The position numbers were made by a program, and so were the translations under genes. The notes beneath the pieces are model-generated. The model worked only from the letters and a program-made list of their open reading frames with translations, was not told where the DNA came from and searched no databases. From NCBI GenBank assembly GCA_030594725.1, contig JAUVEQ010000122.1, forward strand, positions 1 through 8,001: a stretch of 8,001 bases of DNA, written 5' to 3'. The DNA comes from Methanobacteriota archaeon (GTDB lineage Archaea > Thermoplasmatota > DTKX01 > GCA-020343715). This document shows positions 1 through 5,373 of the stretch, one piece after another; position 1 is the stretch's first letter; the number at the start of each line of letters is the position of its first letter.

Positions 1-520
1 CGTCCAGCTTGAGCTTCACGGGGTTGTCGTAGATGGGTTTGCCGCAATAGTAGCAGTTCACCACCACGTTCTGGCCATCGTGGAGAACCGCTCGAGAGGC
101 CTCCTTGACGGTCCTTGTGACGGTGTGGTACTTGTACGTCGTGATCTCCTCGATCGAGCCCAGGGTCTCGAGGAACCCGTTGAGGTGGTTCTGGTCCCTC
201 AAGGTGACCTTGGCGTGCACCCTGGTGCCGTCCACCGCGTAGAGCTCCCTGACCTCCTTCTCGCCCTCCATCCTGTCCAGCACCGCCTTGAGGTCCGAGG
301 GCTTGCACTCGATGTCGAGAAGGATGGTGAGCTGGTCCAGCATCTCCGGGTTGATGACCACTGTGTACCCTTCGATCAGGCCCATGTTCTCCAGGTGCTC
401 CACCTTGCTGGACACCGTGGGGGTGGTGACCCCGGTCCTCTTGGCCAGGTCACGGAAGGAGAGGCGACCGTTCTCCTGGAGCAGCTCGAGGATCTTGATG
501 TCGACGGGATCGAGTTCCAT
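1..520 (-). CDS. Lrp/AsnC-family transcriptional regulator with C-terminal TRASH domain (partial, 3' end off window)
   Basis: At least 173 residues are visible and the frame is still open at the window edge. Residues 1-60 form the Lrp/AsnC winged HTH: the opening MELDPVDIKILELLQENGR is typical, followed by a recognition helix around TTPTVSSKVEHLENMGLI. Residues 65-138 fit the ligand-binding RAM/ACT-like domain. After a short linker, C156 and C159 begin a CYYCGKPI motif matching the start of a TRASH domain, a treble-clef metal sensor; the remaining cysteines would lie outside the window. Archaeal AsnC-TRASH proteins are known as metal-responsive regulators (the Sulfolobus copper regulator is the best-known case), so a role in copper or other soft-metal sensing is inferred. 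The ATG at 520 is chosen because the family consensus starts there; the frame stays open further upstream, but that extension has no family match. It lies downstream of two YHS metal-binding genes on the same strand, which supports a metal role. The metal itself cannot be read from this fragment. Confidence 0.88.
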   Translation of the reverse strand, partial: MELDPVDIKILELLQENGRLSFRDLAKRTGVTTPTVSSKVEHLENMGLIEGYTVVINPEMLDQLTILLDIECKPSDLKAVLDRMEGEKEVRELYAVDGTRVHAKVTLRDQNHLNGFLETLGSIEEITTYKYHTVTRTVKEASRAVLHDGQNVVVNCYYCGKPIYDNPVKLKLD

Positions 521-549
521 GATGAACGGGTCGAAAAGGAGGCCATCGC

Positions 550-563
550 TATTTGTATCTTAT
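550..563 (-). promoter_or_regulatory. Possible TATA box of the Lrp-TRASH gene
   Basis: On the minus strand an A/T-rich GATAAGATACAAATA-like stretch lies about 30-43 bases upstream of the ATG at 520. That spacing suits an archaeal TATA box with a very short or absent leader. No clear Shine-Dalgarno precedes the ATG, which agrees with near-leaderless initiation. The match to the TATA consensus is weak. Confidence 0.35.
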
Positions 564-572
564 CGGAGGGTC

Positions 573-587
573 CGAACGGTCCGTTCG
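573..587. promoter_or_regulatory. 15-bp inverted repeat, candidate autoregulatory operator
   Basis: CGAACGG T CCGTTCG is a perfect 7-1-7 inverted repeat, 53-67 bases upstream of the Lrp-TRASH start and just upstream of its possible TATA box. Lrp/AsnC proteins bind as dimers to palindromes of about 13-15 bp and commonly regulate themselves, so this is a good operator candidate. Binding is inferred. Confidence 0.45.
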
Positions 588-633
588 CTGGGACCAGTGG
601 GATCCTGGCTACCGGGACGGGAGGGCCTCTGGT

Positions 634-650
634 CTCCCGACCATCGGGAG
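634..650 (-). terminator. GC-rich hairpin just after the second YHS gene
   Basis: CTCCCGA CCA TCGGGAG is a 7-bp stem with a 3-base loop, starting 3 bases after the stop codon of the YHS gene that ends at 653. No T-run follows on the minus strand, so it is not a classical terminator. It could mark or stabilise the transcript end. A further CGGGAG copy near 617 allows an alternative pairing. Confidence 0.35.
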
Positions 651-652
651 GA

Positions 653-847
653 TCAGTGGCCGCCGCAACAGGAGCAGCCGCCACCTGCGTATTGCTGCCC
701 GCCGCCGCTTGTCCACTTCTCCGGGTCCTGATCGAAGATCTGCTTGCATCCGGGAGCACAGAAGTAGTACTTCGTTCCCCTGTGCTCGCTGGACCACTCC
801 GCGGTCTCGGGGTCTACTTCCCAGTTGCATATCGGGTCGAGAGCCAT
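653..847 (-). CDS. YHS-domain metal-binding mini-protein with Cys-rich tail (copy 1)
   Basis: A 64-residue protein that is almost entirely one YHS domain. It shows the DPIC start (C7), the YYFCAPGC core (C30 and C34) and the family's F/P/W positions (F38, P42, W45). YHS domains occur alone or attached to heavy-metal P-type ATPases and are taken to bind metal through these cysteines, so a cytoplasmic metal carrier or buffer is the likely role; there is no signal peptide. After a Gly-rich linker the protein ends in GGGCSCCGGH, adding C58, C60, C61 and H64 as possible extra ligands that the neighbouring paralogue lacks. The two paralogues match at about 28 of the first 50 residues. The start at 847 has a GAGGTATCA Shine-Dalgarno-like sequence directly upstream. 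Metal identity is unknown. Confidence 0.85.
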   Translation of the reverse strand: MALDPICNWEVDPETAEWSSEHRGTKYYFCAPGCKQIFDQDPEKWTSGGGQQYAGGGCSCCGGH

Positions 848-863
848 TGTGATACCTCATCTC

Positions 864-878
864 CCCTCCCGGGGAGGG
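864..878. promoter_or_regulatory. 15-bp inverted repeat upstream of YHS copy 1
   Basis: CCCTCCC G GGGAGGG is a 7-1-7 inverted repeat ending 16 bases before the ATG at 847. It resembles the one upstream of the other YHS gene (shared pattern CYCTCC, one to three central bases, GGAGRG). If the conserved element at 902-915 acts as core promoter, the transcription start would fall inside this repeat, a classic repressor position. As RNA it could instead fold into a 5-bp stem next to the ribosome binding site. Confidence 0.4.
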
Positions 879-901
879 CCAAGGCTCGTCCTGGTAGAAG
901 A

Positions 902-915
902 TAAGGTCATCGCCT
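902..915 (-). promoter_or_regulatory. Conserved upstream element of YHS copy 1
   Basis: The minus-strand sequence AGGCGATGACCTTA lies 55 bases upstream of the ATG at 847. It matches 13 of 14 bases of the element 54 bases upstream of the other YHS gene, while most of the sequence between element and start has diverged. The position would suit a TATA/BRE core promoter or an activator site, though the TATA part (CCTTAT) is weak. Confidence 0.45.
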
Positions 916-933
916 GAGTGGTCAGGACCGGCC

Positions 934-1104
934 TCAGCAGCGGTGGCTCGTCGTGCCCCCGCCCTTCAGGAACCAGTCCGGATTGTCCTCGAAGTCCTCC
1001 TTGCAGCCCTCGGCGCAGAAGTAGTAGGTGGTGCCCTCGTGCTCGGAGGTCCACTTGGCGGTCTTCTCATCCACGTTCATCTTGCAGACCGGGTCGCTTG
1101 CCAT
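934..1104 (-). CDS. YHS-domain metal-binding mini-protein (copy 2)
   Basis: A 56-residue single-domain YHS protein with DPVC (C7), YYFCAEGC (C30 and C34), the F-x-x-x-P spacing (F38, P42) and a final Cys at 56. It has no signal peptide or membrane segment and probably binds a soft metal in the cytoplasm, like copy 1. The ATG at 1104 is chosen over an in-frame ATG at 1125: the longer form would add seven residues encoded partly by the inverted repeat at 1118-1132, whereas 1104 has a GGGGTATCA Shine-Dalgarno-like sequence, in the same place as GAGGTATCA in copy 1. The gene starts 79 bases after the ABC permease stop and 86 bases before copy 1, all on one strand, so co-transcription is possible, but the conserved upstream element suggests its own promoter. 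Function beyond metal binding is not known. Confidence 0.85.
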   Translation of the reverse strand: MASDPVCKMNVDEKTAKWTSEHEGTTYYFCAEGCKEDFEDNPDWFLKGGGTTSHRC

Positions 1105-1117
1105 CTTGATACCCCTT

Positions 1118-1132
1118 CTCTCCATTGGAGAG
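1118..1132. promoter_or_regulatory. 15-bp inverted repeat upstream of YHS copy 2
   Basis: CTCTCCA T TGGAGAG is a perfect 7-1-7 inverted repeat ending 13 bases before the ATG at 1104, in the same place as the repeat before copy 1. A start site about 26 bases downstream of the element at 1158-1171 would fall within it. Operator function is inferred. Confidence 0.42.
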
Positions 1133-1157
1133 GGGTGGTTGAAATCTCTTTCGGTCT

Positions 1158-1171
1158 TAAGGGCATCGCCT
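1158..1171 (-). promoter_or_regulatory. Conserved upstream element of YHS copy 2
   Basis: The minus-strand sequence AGGCGATGCCCTTA lies 54 bases upstream of the ATG at 1104 and matches 13 of 14 bases of the element before YHS copy 1. The near-identical spacing argues for a retained function in transcription. Confidence 0.45.
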
Positions 1172-1183
1172 TACTCGTTCGGC

Positions 1184-3508
1184 TCAACCCGCCGTCCGCT
1201 CTCGGATGGTCTGCTCGGTGTCCAGCTTCCAGCTGTAGCGGATGGGCATGATGCTGGAGAGCAGGACGAACACCACTCCCAGGAAGAAGGTGGTGATCAT
1301 CGCGCCAGTTGCCAGGATGACCGGGAACTCGAACAGGACCTGGGCGAAGCTCTCGGCAAGCATCTGGGCCAGGATGAACGACATGGGGATGCCGATCAGG
1401 GAGGAGACGAGGGCCAGGATGGTCATCTCCACGGTGATGACCTTGGCCACGTGCCACTTGGAGAAGCCCAGGGTGTCCAGGGTCGCGAACTCCACGTCCC
1501 GCTCCATGGCCGAGATGATCACGGCCGAGCCGGCCACGGCCAGGGTGATGACGGCGCTGATCATGAAGAACATCAGGAAGAAGCCCTGGGCCAGCTCCAG
1601 CATGACCTCGAAGCTGGCCTTCACCTCCCTTATCTCCAGAACTCCAGCGACCACCTCCACCTCTCGGACCCTGACGGCCTGCTCCGATGAGGTGGCGGGA
1701 TCCACCAGCTGGATGTAGGCGCCGTTGCAGTCCTCGGGAGTGAACAAGGGAGCCAGGACGTCGCGGTTCGTGTAGACGATCAGCGCGATGGCCTCCTGGA
1801 CCACGCCCGTCACCTCCAAGGTGACCACGGTCGAGCCCACGACTATGTCTATGTCGTCGCCAGGCCCCGCGCCCAGGTCGTCGGCAAGCTTGCTGGAGAG
1901 CACGGCCCCAGAGAAGTCCAGCTTCCCCTCGCGCACGTCGAAGTTCTTTGTACGCTCCATCTCGTTGGATCCGTACACGTACGCGCCCGACTGTGTCGAG
2001 CCCTTCTCGACGATGGCGGACATGGCTGTGTACGGGATGACGTAACTTGTATCATCCGGGTCCAGGTTGAGGAACCCGGCGTCCACCGAGTCCGCCTCCA
2101 CGGGTACGTTGAAGGCCGATCGGAGGTCCCAGGTGTTGGCATCGATCTGGTCGCTCATGTAACCCCAGGCCGAGTCCATCATCACGAGCCACATCCCGGC
2201 CGTACCGATGGTTATCCCCACCACGATGACGGTGATGGCAAGCCGCGCCGGGTTGCGGGTGGTGTTCCGAAGGCCCATCCGGGTGAGCCGCGAGGCCTTG
2301 CCTCCCAGGCGGGAAGTGGTGACGGTGCCCCTGGGCTTGTACTCCAGGGCCTCTCGCACGGAGGATCGGGTGATGTACGAGACGGGAATGGCGACGGAGA
2401 GCAGCACCGCGCCGGCGACGAACAGGATCCCAACTATGAAGGGCATCAGGTCCAGGGGGAAGGTTATGGTTATCGACATGTACAGACTGAGGCCGGCGAC
2501 GACGATCGAGTACGTGAACAGGAGGCCGAAGATGATACCGAGGATGGACCCGATGGCCGTTATGACCAGACCCAGCATGAGGTAGGACCTCACGATCTCC
2601 CCCCGGTTGAACCCCAGGGACATGAGCACGCCGATGTACCTGGAGTCGGTCTGGACCAGGCGCGCCATGGTCATGAACACCGTTATGAATCCGATGAACA
2701 GGAAGACGAACCCGATGACCGGCATCATGTTCTTGATCTTGGCCGAGCCCAAGCGCATGAAGACGACCGATGGATGGTCCTCCTGATAGATCACCGATGA
2801 TATGCCGAAGGGTTCCAATTGATCGATCGCGTCCTCGGCGCTCCCGTCCTCCTCCAGGAGGAATATCGCGTCGTTCACGGCATCGGTGCCGTTGATGAGG
2901 GCCTGCACATCCTCCAGGGGCAGGTAGAGCACGACCAGGGAGCCCTGGGTGGGCAGGGCCAGGTCCGAGTACGCCGTTGGGAAAACGTACTCCGGGCTGC
3001 GGATGGTGCCCATGATCTCCACCGAGACCAGGTTGCCGAGCACCCGCACGTCAACGATCTCGCCGGCCCGGATGCCCTTGGACTCCATACTGGACACTGC
3101 GTTGCCCTCGCCGGTGCCGTCGAAGAACTCGCCCTTCACGAGCTCGAACTTGTTGATGGTGGCGCCGTCGGGGTCACCCATCCCGATGAGTATGGCCTGG
3201 AAGGACTCGTTGTTCGGACTGACGTACGTCCCTCCGACCTTGAGGCGGGAGTCGAAATCATCCACGTCCCCGGAGGTAGCAAGGACCTCGTTGACCTCCG
3301 ATCTGTTGACAGGGACGTTGAAGTCCACGAAGACGTCGGGCATCGCCGATTCCTCGAAGAAGACCTGGACGCTCTCGTCCATGACGGCGCCGCCGTAGAG
3401 GCCCGACACTATCATGGCCATGGCCAGTCCCACGACAAGGGCGATGGCAAGGGTTCGCCACTTCATACGAAGCAACTTCCGCACAACGCTCTTGTTTATG
3501 TTGTTCAC
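1184..3508 (-). CDS. ABC transporter permease, FtsX/MacB type with two FtsX modules
   Basis: A 774-residue membrane protein with two similar halves. Half one has a membrane helix at about 17-38, a large external domain at 40-255 (MacB-PCD-like) and an FtsX module with helices near 261-283, 308-338 and 354-378. Half two has a helix at 421-444, an external domain at 446-640 and a second FtsX module with helices near 642-668, 692-717 and 728-752. MGLRNTTRNPARLAI and the LGF segments after the first FtsX helix in each half (LMSLGFNRGEIV, LDTLGFSKWHVA) are typical of the family. Such duplicated permeases pair with a MacB/LolD-like ATPase to export or extract substrates at the cell surface, or act as mechanotransducers; the substrate here is unknown. 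The GTG at 3508 is chosen because GGGAGG lies nine bases upstream and because the first helix and its positive flank follow directly; the frame extends to 3553 only inside the ATPase gene. The start lies 19 bases after the ATPase stop, indicating one operon. Confidence 0.88.
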   Translation of the reverse strand: MNNINKSVVRKLLRMKWRTLAIALVVGLAMAMIVSGLYGGAVMDESVQVFFEESAMPDVFVDFNVPVNRSEVNEVLATSGDVDDFDSRLKVGGTYVSPNNESFQAILIGMGDPDGATINKFELVKGEFFDGTGEGNAVSSMESKGIRAGEIVDVRVLGNLVSVEIMGTIRSPEYVFPTAYSDLALPTQGSLVVLYLPLEDVQALINGTDAVNDAIFLLEEDGSAEDAIDQLEPFGISSVIYQEDHPSVVFMRLGSAKIKNMMPVIGFVFLFIGFITVFMTMARLVQTDSRYIGVLMSLGFNRGEIVRSYLMLGLVITAIGSILGIIFGLLFTYSIVVAGLSLYMSITITFPLDLMPFIVGILFVAGAVLLSVAIPVSYITRSSVREALEYKPRGTVTTSRLGGKASRLTRMGLRNTTRNPARLAITVIVVGITIGTAGMWLVMMDSAWGYMSDQIDANTWDLRSAFNVPVEADSVDAGFLNLDPDDTSYVIPYTAMSAIVEKGSTQSGAYVYGSNEMERTKNFDVREGKLDFSGAVLSSKLADDLGAGPGDDIDIVVGSTVVTLEVTGVVQEAIALIVYTNRDVLAPLFTPEDCNGAYIQLVDPATSSEQAVRVREVEVVAGVLEIREVKASFEVMLELAQGFFLMFFMISAVITLAVAGSAVIISAMERDVEFATLDTLGFSKWHVAKVITVEMTILALVSSLIGIPMSFILAQMLAESFAQVLFEFPVILATGAMITTFFLGVVFVLLSSIMPIRYSWKLDTEQTIRERTAG

Positions 3509-3527
3509 GGGTCTTGCCTCCCTCAGC

Positions 3528-4208
3528 TCAGGCGTCCATCGTCTCGAGCACACCGTGTCTCAGCGTCAACGTCCTGTCCATGTACTCCTTCAAGTAGGAG
3601 TTGTGGGAGACTATGATGAACGTGATCTTCAGCTCGTGCTGGAGCCGCTTCATCATCACCATTATCTTTGCTGCCCTCTCCTCATCCAGGTTACCCGTCG
3701 GTTCGTCCGCCAGAATGAGCGTGGGCTCCTTCGCCAGGGCCCGGGCGATGGCCACCCTCTGCTGCTGGCCCGCCGAGAGCTCCTGGGGGAAGTTCTCCAT
3801 CTTGTCGTCGAGACCGACCATGCGGAGGTACTTCTCCGCCCGTTCCCTGAGCTCGCCCTTGTCCTTGATGAGCATCTCCAGGCCCAGCTCCACGTTCTCA
3901 CGGGCGGTGAGGGTTGGGAGCAGGTTGTAGAACTGGAAGATGAAACCCACCTGGTGTCTCCTGTACTCGTTGAGGGCTTTGGCGTCCAGGCCGGTTATCT
4001 CGCGACCGTCCACCGAGATGGAGCCCTTCTGGCCCTTGTCGATGCCGCCCAGGAGGTTGAGGAGCGTGGTCTTGCCGGACCCCGAGGGGCCCATGATCAT
4101 TATCATCTCGTCCTCTCGGGTCCTGAGGTCGAGACCGGTGAGAACGTTGGTAACCTCGCTTCCGGTCGTGTAGCTCTTGTGCAGGCCGGAGATATCTACG
4201 ATCGCCAT
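3528..4208 (-). CDS. ABC transporter ATP-binding protein, MacB/LolD family
   Basis: A 226-residue ATPase with every expected motif: Walker A GPSGSGKTT (40-48), Q-loop Q92 in FIFQFYNLLPTLTARENV, signature LSAGQQQR (144-151), Walker B LILADEPTGNLD (164-175, catalytic E169) and switch His in SHN (H202). The Q-loop context and DEPTGNLD are characteristic of the MacB/LolD/FtsE group that pairs with FtsX-type permeases, and such a permease follows immediately with a 19-base gap. It acts on the cytoplasmic face and powers the partner permease. The ATG at 4208 is preferred over an in-frame GTG at 4217: GGTGA sits five bases before 4208, whereas the GTG would lie only two bases from GGAG. It is transcribed divergently from the HTH_10 regulator gene at 4317, a plausible local regulator. 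Confidence 0.93.
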   Translation of the reverse strand: MAIVDISGLHKSYTTGSEVTNVLTGLDLRTREDEMIMIMGPSGSGKTTLLNLLGGIDKGQKGSISVDGREITGLDAKALNEYRRHQVGFIFQFYNLLPTLTARENVELGLEMLIKDKGELRERAEKYLRMVGLDDKMENFPQELSAGQQQRVAIARALAKEPTLILADEPTGNLDEERAAKIMVMMKRLQHELKITFIIVSHNSYLKEYMDRTLTLRHGVLETMDA

Positions 4209-4237
4209 CGTGTTCACCGCTCCTTCGTCGAGGGCAT

Positions 4238-4245
4238 GTACGTAC
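4238..4245. promoter_or_regulatory. GTACGTAC palindrome in the divergent promoter region
   Basis: An 8-bp perfect palindrome between the exporter start (4208) and its possible TATA box (4251-4260), close to where the exporter transcript would begin. It could be an operator for the divergent regulator, but a palindrome this short can arise by chance. Confidence 0.25.
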
Positions 4246-4250
4246 CTGGG

Positions 4251-4260
4251 ATATCATTAC
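4251..4260 (-). promoter_or_regulatory. Possible TATA box of the ABC exporter operon
   Basis: The minus-strand sequence GTAATGATAT is centred about 47 bases upstream of the ATPase ATG. A start site 26 bases downstream would give a leader of about 20 bases, enough to carry the GGAG and GGTGA ribosome-binding sequence seen before the ATG. Confidence 0.45.
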
Positions 4261-4284
4261 CTTGGTGCCGTTCATGTAGGGTAG

Positions 4285-4292
4285 TTTAAATA
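4285..4292 (+). promoter_or_regulatory. TATA box of the HTH_10 regulator (leaderless)
   Basis: TTTAAATA is centred about 28 bases upstream of the ATG at 4317, so transcription would start at or next to the start codon. No Shine-Dalgarno lies before this ATG, which agrees with a leaderless mRNA, common in many archaea. Confidence 0.65.
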
Positions 4293-4316
4293 ACGGGGTC
4301 GCCCATATGTCCGCTC

Positions 4317-4967
4317 ATGCGCAAGATGATCCTCGAACTTGGCCTCAAGCCGCCTCTCGACAAGATAATGGAGCAGGCCCTTTCCAACGTGGAGTCGTAC
4401 ACCATCATCGAGATGGTCCGCATCGACTTCCATCGGGGCATCAAGGTGGGCATCATGGAGGTCACCATGAGGGAGGGTTTCACCATCGGGGACCTGACGT
4501 TCCCGCCTCCCGCCCAGGTCGTCTCCGTCATCCAGTCCTCGGGCCAGACCCACACGTGCGTGGTCCAGGTGCAGGCCCCCAAGGAGATGCTTGGCATGTT
4601 CCGCCAATTCGACCTGGACCTCATCTGGGACACCCCCATGGGGTTCTCCGGCGACACCCTGGTGCTCTCCGTCGTGGGCGAGGACGAGGAGCTGCGGAAG
4701 CTCATGGATGTCATAGACACGATCGGAGAGGTGAGGGAGATGCATGTGCAACAGGCCTCCTTCCACCAGGAGGACATCCTTGCGAACCTTACGGACCGGC
4801 AGAGGGAGGTCCTGGTCGCCGCCAAACGCTACGGGTACTACGACTATCCACGTCGGATGAACGCCGAGGAGCTGTCCAAGCGGGTGGGCGTGAGCAAGGC
4901 GACCGTGGTGGAGCACCTGCGGAAGGCCGAGGGCAGGCTGATGGCGAGCCTGCTGGCGGGTTACTGA
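4317..4967 (+). CDS. HTH_10 (bacterio-opsin activator-like) transcriptional regulator
   Basis: A 216-residue protein. Residues 158-212 form the HTH_10 domain: LTDRQREVLVAAKRYGYYDYP, then AEELSKRVGVSKATVVEHLRKAE, the recognition helix of the Bat family. Residues 1-155 resemble the variable N-terminal sensor region of short Bat-like regulators; C81 in THTCVVQVQA is the only cysteine, so no obvious metal site is present, and no GAF or PAS signature is recognised. The family is largely archaeal and usually activates or represses neighbouring genes. The divergent exporter operon and the downstream surface heme protein are both candidate targets; that is inference. The ATG at 4317 fits the TATA box at 4285-4292 for a leaderless start; an ATG three codons further in is an alternative. 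Confidence 0.9.
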   Translation: MRKMILELGLKPPLDKIMEQALSNVESYTIIEMVRIDFHRGIKVGIMEVTMREGFTIGDLTFPPPAQVVSVIQSSGQTHTCVVQVQAPKEMLGMFRQFDLDLIWDTPMGFSGDTLVLSVVGEDEELRKLMDVIDTIGEVREMHVQQASFHQEDILANLTDRQREVLVAAKRYGYYDYPRRMNAEELSKRVGVSKATVVEHLRKAEGRLMASLLAGY

Positions 4968-4986
4968 GGCCCGTTAACCTCGGATA

Positions 4987-4999
4987 CCGGTTCCACCGG
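4987..4999 (+). terminator. Small hairpin after the HTH_10 gene
   Basis: CCGGT TCC ACCGG is a 5-bp stem beginning 19 bases after the regulator stop codon. No T-run follows directly; the nearest are TTTT at about 5030 and 5050. It is a weak transcript-end candidate. Confidence 0.25.
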
Positions 5000-5051
5000 C
5001 CCGCATTCGACGTACCACTTGTGAACTGATTTTCAGGGATTCTCTGGCCTT

Positions 5052-5070
5052 TTGTCCAATCAATGGACAA
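5052..5070. repeat. 7-5-7 inverted repeat in the AT-rich intergenic region
   Basis: TTGTCCA ATCAA TGGACAA has perfect 7-bp arms. It could be a regulator binding site or an RNA hairpin in the 3' region of the HTH_10 transcript. It lies well upstream of the possible promoters of the surface protein gene. Confidence 0.45.
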
Positions 5071-5094
5071 TCGACCGAATGATGTGCAGGAACA

Positions 5095-5103
5095 TCCATT
5101 GGA
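5095..5103. repeat. TCCATTGGA palindrome, same core as the YHS copy 2 repeat
   Basis: TCCA T TGGA lies in an imperfect inverted repeat (AACATCCA with GGATTGTT, one-base bulge). The same nine bases form the centre of the inverted repeat at 1118-1132. A shared binding protein is possible, but nine bases is short. Confidence 0.3.
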
Positions 5104-5157
5104 TTGTTTCGAATTGTAACGAACGGATATCGGTATTATATTTCTTTACATTAGATG

Positions 5158-5177
5158 TTTGTCCTGTTTTTCCTTTT
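5158..5177 (+). terminator. T-rich tract, possible archaeal terminator of the HTH_10 gene
   Basis: The plus strand here is TTTGTCCTGTTTTTCCTTTT, with a T5 and a T4 run. Archaeal transcription often ends at U-rich tracts without a hairpin. It lies downstream of the HTH_10 gene and upstream of the likely TATA box of the next gene, a sensible place for a terminator. Confidence 0.4.
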
Positions 5178-5222
5178 GTAATCCTACATTCGTAAGATTG
5201 ATATACCTGAATATTATTACCC

Positions 5223-5230
5223 AATATAAG
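5223..5230 (+). promoter_or_regulatory. Possible TATA box of the surface heme protein gene
   Basis: AATATAAG lies after the T-rich tract. A start 26 bases on, near 5252, would put a GGAGG ribosome binding site and the possible leader ORF at the front of the transcript and give about 120 bases of leader before the main ATG. A second TATA-like stretch, TATTATATTT at 5134-5143, is an alternative that would give a leader of about 210 bases. Confidence 0.4.
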
Positions 5231-5270
5231 CTTCGGAAGTACCGAGGGCCATATGTTTGGAGGATAGAGG

Positions 5271-5342
5271 ATGGGACACCGTAAATCGGGTACGTCGTTC
5301 GCCATTCCTTTGGCCGCCTTCCATTCTTCAATTGGGATCTGA
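5271..5342 (+). CDS. Possible 23-residue leader ORF
   Basis: ATG at 5271 follows GGAGG (5259-5263) by seven bases, an ideal Shine-Dalgarno arrangement and stronger than that of the main gene. The frame encodes 23 residues beginning MGHRKSGTSFAIPL and stops with TGA at 5340-5342, 31 bases before the main ATG. No known leader-peptide family is recognised and there is no run of a regulatory amino acid. It may be a translated upstream ORF affecting expression of the surface protein, or the GGAGG may be fortuitous. Confidence 0.3.
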   Translation: MGHRKSGTSFAIPLAAFHSSIGI

Positions 5343-5373
5343 CACTTGCGACCTGGAACTACGAGGGAATACC

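Larger units (their letters stand above)
4968..5373. other. 406-bp intergenic region with AT-rich centre
   Basis: The stretch between the HTH_10 gene and the surface protein gene holds no well-supported conventional gene. From about 5028 to 5260 it is clearly richer in A and T than the GC-rich coding DNA on either side. It contains a small hairpin after the regulator (4987-4999), two inverted repeats (5052-5070 and 5095-5103), a T-rich tract (5158-5177), two TATA-like boxes (5134-5143 and 5223-5230) and a possible leader ORF (5271-5342). An open frame on the minus strand at 5305-5060 has no recognisable content and is taken as chance. Confidence 0.7.

Noticed and set aside
80..904. 274-codon plus-strand frame over the Lrp-TRASH and YHS region
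   Set aside because: It spans two well-supported minus-strand genes and their intergenic region, and has no recognisable content.
2819..3616. 265-codon plus-strand frame across the permease and ATPase junction
   Set aside because: It is antisense to two well-supported genes, with low-complexity His/Val/Asp content and no family features.
4272..4916. 214-codon minus-strand frame opposite the HTH_10 regulator
   Set aside because: The plus-strand frame has a clear HTH_10 domain and a matched TATA box; this one is a shadow.
4968..5040. GGTTCC-type sequence after the regulator, considered as a tRNA
   Set aside because: There is no acceptor or anticodon stem pairing around it; only a 5-bp hairpin can be formed.
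5060..5305. 81-codon minus-strand frame in the AT-rich intergenic region
   Set aside because: No domain, no ribosome binding site and overlap with promoter-like and repeat elements make a chance frame more likely.
5257..5373. N-terminal extension of the surface protein from a TTG
   Set aside because: It would place 39 non-conserved residues before a well-formed signal peptide, and the GGAGG lies at the TTG itself and so cannot serve it.
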